Below, one piece after another: positions 61,598 to 64,000 of a stretch of DNA of 64,000 bases. A program made the position numbers and the translations under genes. This DNA is from Antitrichia curtipendula (lineage: Eukaryota > Streptophyta > Bryopsida > Hypnales > Leucodontaceae), in contig OX579635.1 in assembly GCA_951230915.1 (NCBI GenBank), positions 23,188,001 to 23,252,000 of the forward strand. Direction: 5' to 3'. Every line of letters starts with the position of its first letter. Positions within the stretch are counted from its first letter, which is position 1. The notes beneath the pieces are model-generated. The model did no database searches, had not been told where the DNA came from, and worked only from the letters and a program-made list of their open reading frames with translations.

Positions 61598-62146
61598 GTG
61601 AATCATATTTTTGCAAGTACAATTTTTTGTTTTTGGTATCCTCATGAAATCAGTAGCCAAAGGCAATTTTGAGTTTAAATTTGAGGAAATTCAATCTTCC
61701 AGACTTCAATCTTGCTCGAAGTATTTAAATTGTGCCCTGCCAACATGATGGTATGGAATTAATGCTAGTTGATGTGTACACTGTATACAGAGCAAGTTCA
61801 TCGTAGACTGCTCAGCTTACAAATCAGGACTTCAATTACAGAAAGTGCTCACAGACAACTTCATCCCTCCAACACTATTCATTGCTTTAAAGTTTTGTCC
61901 TACTTTGTCCTATCTAAGAGTGAGACCCCACGGGGGGGGGGGGGGGCGGCGGCGAAACAAAAGTCATGAGACTTTTGATTGGAAACTAAAAATCAATTCC
62001 TAAACGAAAAGGAAGAGGATGCTGGAGAGACTCAAAACAATATTAATCAGAATCGGCCCCCCTTTCTGACGTTTAGATGTATTTCAGACGGGCGTGTACA
62101 CGGCACCGCGAAATTTTCCATGATGGATCTATCTGAATATCAACAC

Positions 62147-64000
62147 TCAGTTCGAACAAGCTTGAAATTTAGCTTGTTCACTAAAACCCTCAACACAATC
62201 AACAACGAGCCTCATCTTCGAAACAACTTCAATCAAAAGAGACGCAAACTTGAGCAAAGAAAGAGCCGACATTCTCTCAAGAGTACAGTGTTCAGGCTCA
62301 GTAGCACTCCCCAAAAGGATCTCCGTGTTTTGGTGTATTTTGGATTGCAACTCAACAGCTGCCTCCTCTGCTCGTGTCATGATGTTCTCTGATGAAAACT
62401 TCTTCATGTTTTTCATACTATCTCCTAGTATGCGAAGAACGGTAGCACACTCGGTTGCAATTGTCGCCATCTCCTGTACAGAAAATGGAAAATGAGTCTA
62501 GCCCGAAGAGCAGTGTGAATAAAAGACTAATAAAGTTAAGCGACATGGACCTGGATAGCAAGCGCTACCCTTGATGCCTCTCTTCCGATGTAGAATATTC
62601 TTCACCAACCTACAACACCTAAACAAATCCCTAAAGGCACAAAGATAGCGTACAAAATAGTGACAGGTTGAGAGAGTGATTAAGAACCAAACCTGGGCGA
62701 AAATATCTCTGAGGTGCTTCGGTGCTTGAATATTTGCCCGGAGACACAAATCAAGAGCTATAACATCATATAGAGTATAACGAAGACAGTCCGCAATGTC
62801 ATCGTATAAGTGCCAAGGGTATCCCATGAAAAAATCTCCATGTGGAGGTTCCCAACGCACGGCACTCAACTGAGAGAATGCAACAGGTAAAGCATCAGTC
62901 TCTTTTAGAAGCAATTGAAAAAATTCTTGACAATACAGCGACCAGTTCAGTTTTTGAAATTAGATGCCAAGTACACTCACCAACTTTTCCATGTCTGTAT
63001 CAGACATCACCAATTGTCTTAATAATTCAACGACGCTCACCAACTTGTCAATGTCTGAATCTGACATCACTATTTCGGGATAGCTCTGGTGAATTTTATC
63101 GTCTTCACATCGCCCGCTTAAGATGTCTGGGACATGATCCACCGTCGTGTCTTTGAGATACTCCTCAACACATCTGCAGATATGGGCAACTTAATACCTA
63201 AGCACTCAAATACTGCACAAGATCACGTACTTATTCTTCTAACAATATGTCGACTACTTGCTTGCAAATAATGTACTCAAATCAGTAATAATACTCTCAA
63301 ATGGAAATCATCAAAACAACATACGTAGAAAAGGCTTGATAGCAGTAAAAAGAAAACAAGCTTGTACAGCTTATTGGGTAAATGAAATTTGTACCTCTCA
63401 AAAATGCTGGCAGCAGTCTCAAAGTTTTTTGCCACAAGCTTGTGCAGCGTATCTCCAGCATAAATTGGCCGAAATAATAGATTAACAATCGACGACATCG
63501 CAAACCCCAACAAGATCATGGAAAACCTGAGCATCGGCAATGTCCATCTCTCTGGATACAAGTACCCACAAATTACGAAAAAATGAAACGCCATCGTTGC
63601 CACTGTAAAAGCGTAGCTCCATTGCTCTTTCAAAGGGGGTATTCCCTTCAAGAACCGAAAAGTGAAACCACCCATTACTACACAGAATACCTGCACAACC
63701 GCTGGAGACCTTAGTCAGATTCTCAAGAATAGTCCAATCAAATCTTCCAAGACACTCTCTGATTTATAAAGAATCAATTTTCACATCACATAACACCATT
63801 ATACTACACAAAAGAATGGGTATCATGATGTTGACAAACACACCAAAAAAAAATTACGAAATTTACCACAAAGTAAGGGTACACAGGTCCAAGTTGTAGC
63901 CCTAATTGATTCAGGCCAAACCCTAAGCAGCCAGCAAACAAGGTTCCCAAAACGCGATTGCAGCCTTTGCTGATAGAGAGTCCGATGTTTCCCTCATATA
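62147..64000 (-). CDS. ALMT: Aluminium-activated malate transporter family protein, 5' part outside the window
   Basis: Visible exons on the minus strand: 64000-63867 (partial), 63690-63395, 63173-62981 or 63041, 62869-62693, a short exon ending at 62551, and 62470-62147 with the stop. The first has SKGCNRVLGTLFAGCLGFG and LGPVYPYF; the second has MGGFTFRFLKG, three hydrophobic helices and the family mark FRPIYAGDTLHKLVAKNFE. RCVEEYL and RWEPPHGDFFMGYPW follow in the cytosolic half, and the last exon has a helical region with EEAAVELQSKIHQ and a C-terminus near EQAKFQA. ALMTs are anion channels of plasma membrane or tonoplast that carry malate and other anions in aluminium tolerance, stomata and vacuolar storage. 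Which subtype cannot be told. The join of the short exon (ASRVALAIQ) to its upstream neighbour is unresolved. The end of exon 3 is duplicated. Confidence 0.88.
62972..63072 (-). repeat. 60-bp tandem duplication with a duplicated splice donor in ALMT
   Basis: Two copies encode SDSDIDKLV and SDTDMEKLV, each ending AAGTTG before GTGAG, 60 bp apart. Either donor leaves the downstream LSAVRWEPPHG exon in frame. Confidence 0.85.

Larger units (their letters stand above)
57804..61929 (+). mobile_element. Array unit D (4,126 bp), duplicate of unit C
   Basis: Same length and sequence as unit C at a constant offset of 4,141 bp wherever compared; the only difference noticed is the G count in the junction spacer (7 versus 8). 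It ends at GAGACCCC, followed by a G14 run and GGCGGCGGCG, after which unique DNA begins. Confidence 0.85.

Noticed and set aside
46785..61945. Interpretation of the tandem units as Helitrons
   Set aside because: There is no TC start and no 3' hairpin followed by CTRR. Both ends instead carry complementary repeats.

Overview
The window is nuclear DNA from a land plant. Five gene families with plant-type architecture are recognisable: a kinesin-12 stalk remnant, an ankyrin-repeat protein, a class V (GH18) chitinase, a plant ZRANB3-type SNF2 helicase with an HNH nuclease domain, and an aluminium-activated malate transporter. They are intron-containing islands of higher GC in very AT-rich, transposon-filled DNA. 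A non-flowering land plant (bryophyte, lycophyte or fern) seems plausible, but the sequence does not settle this.

Layout. 1-2,000: end of a short inverted-repeat element, then a decayed KIN12-like pseudogene (+). 2,000-12,400: gene-poor DNA with old copies of a TTAACCCCTAAAG-ended element, a broken hAT-type transposase (6.4-7.6 kb), a minisatellite and a 182-bp CACTA-type MITE. 12,428-18,371: a CACTA (En/Spm) element with inverted ends and a 3-bp target duplication, full of ATGACT/AGTCAT subterminal repeats. 18.8-19.7 kb: a TTTTAACCCC-ended element. 19,984-20,464: an uninterrupted run of about 160 GTT units. 22,027-22,110: an 84-bp palindrome with no loop. 23.0-24.8 kb: ankyrin gene (+). 27.3-28.0 kb: a MITE followed by GC-rich nested hairpins. 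28.5-30.5 kb: chitinase gene (+). 30.6 kb: fragment resembling plastid atpB. 32.3-41.9 kb: 21-exon ZRANB3-like gene (-). 43.06-43.30 kb: foldback. 46.8-61.9 kb: four head-to-tail units of one inverted-repeat-ended element, the last two essentially identical with a 4,141-bp period and carrying an exon that looks captured from an Xaa-Pro aminopeptidase gene. 62.1-64.0 kb: ALMT gene (-), 5' part beyond the window.

The intact genes are functionally unrelated: DNA repair, chitin hydrolysis, anion transport and a scaffold-like ankyrin protein. They do not form a cluster or pathway. The most unusual content is structural: the tandem transposon array with palindromic junctions and variable right-hand cargo, the very long pure trinucleotide run, the perfect and GC-rich palindromes, the repeat-expanded tail of the ZRANB3-like protein, and a duplicated splice donor in the ALMT gene.
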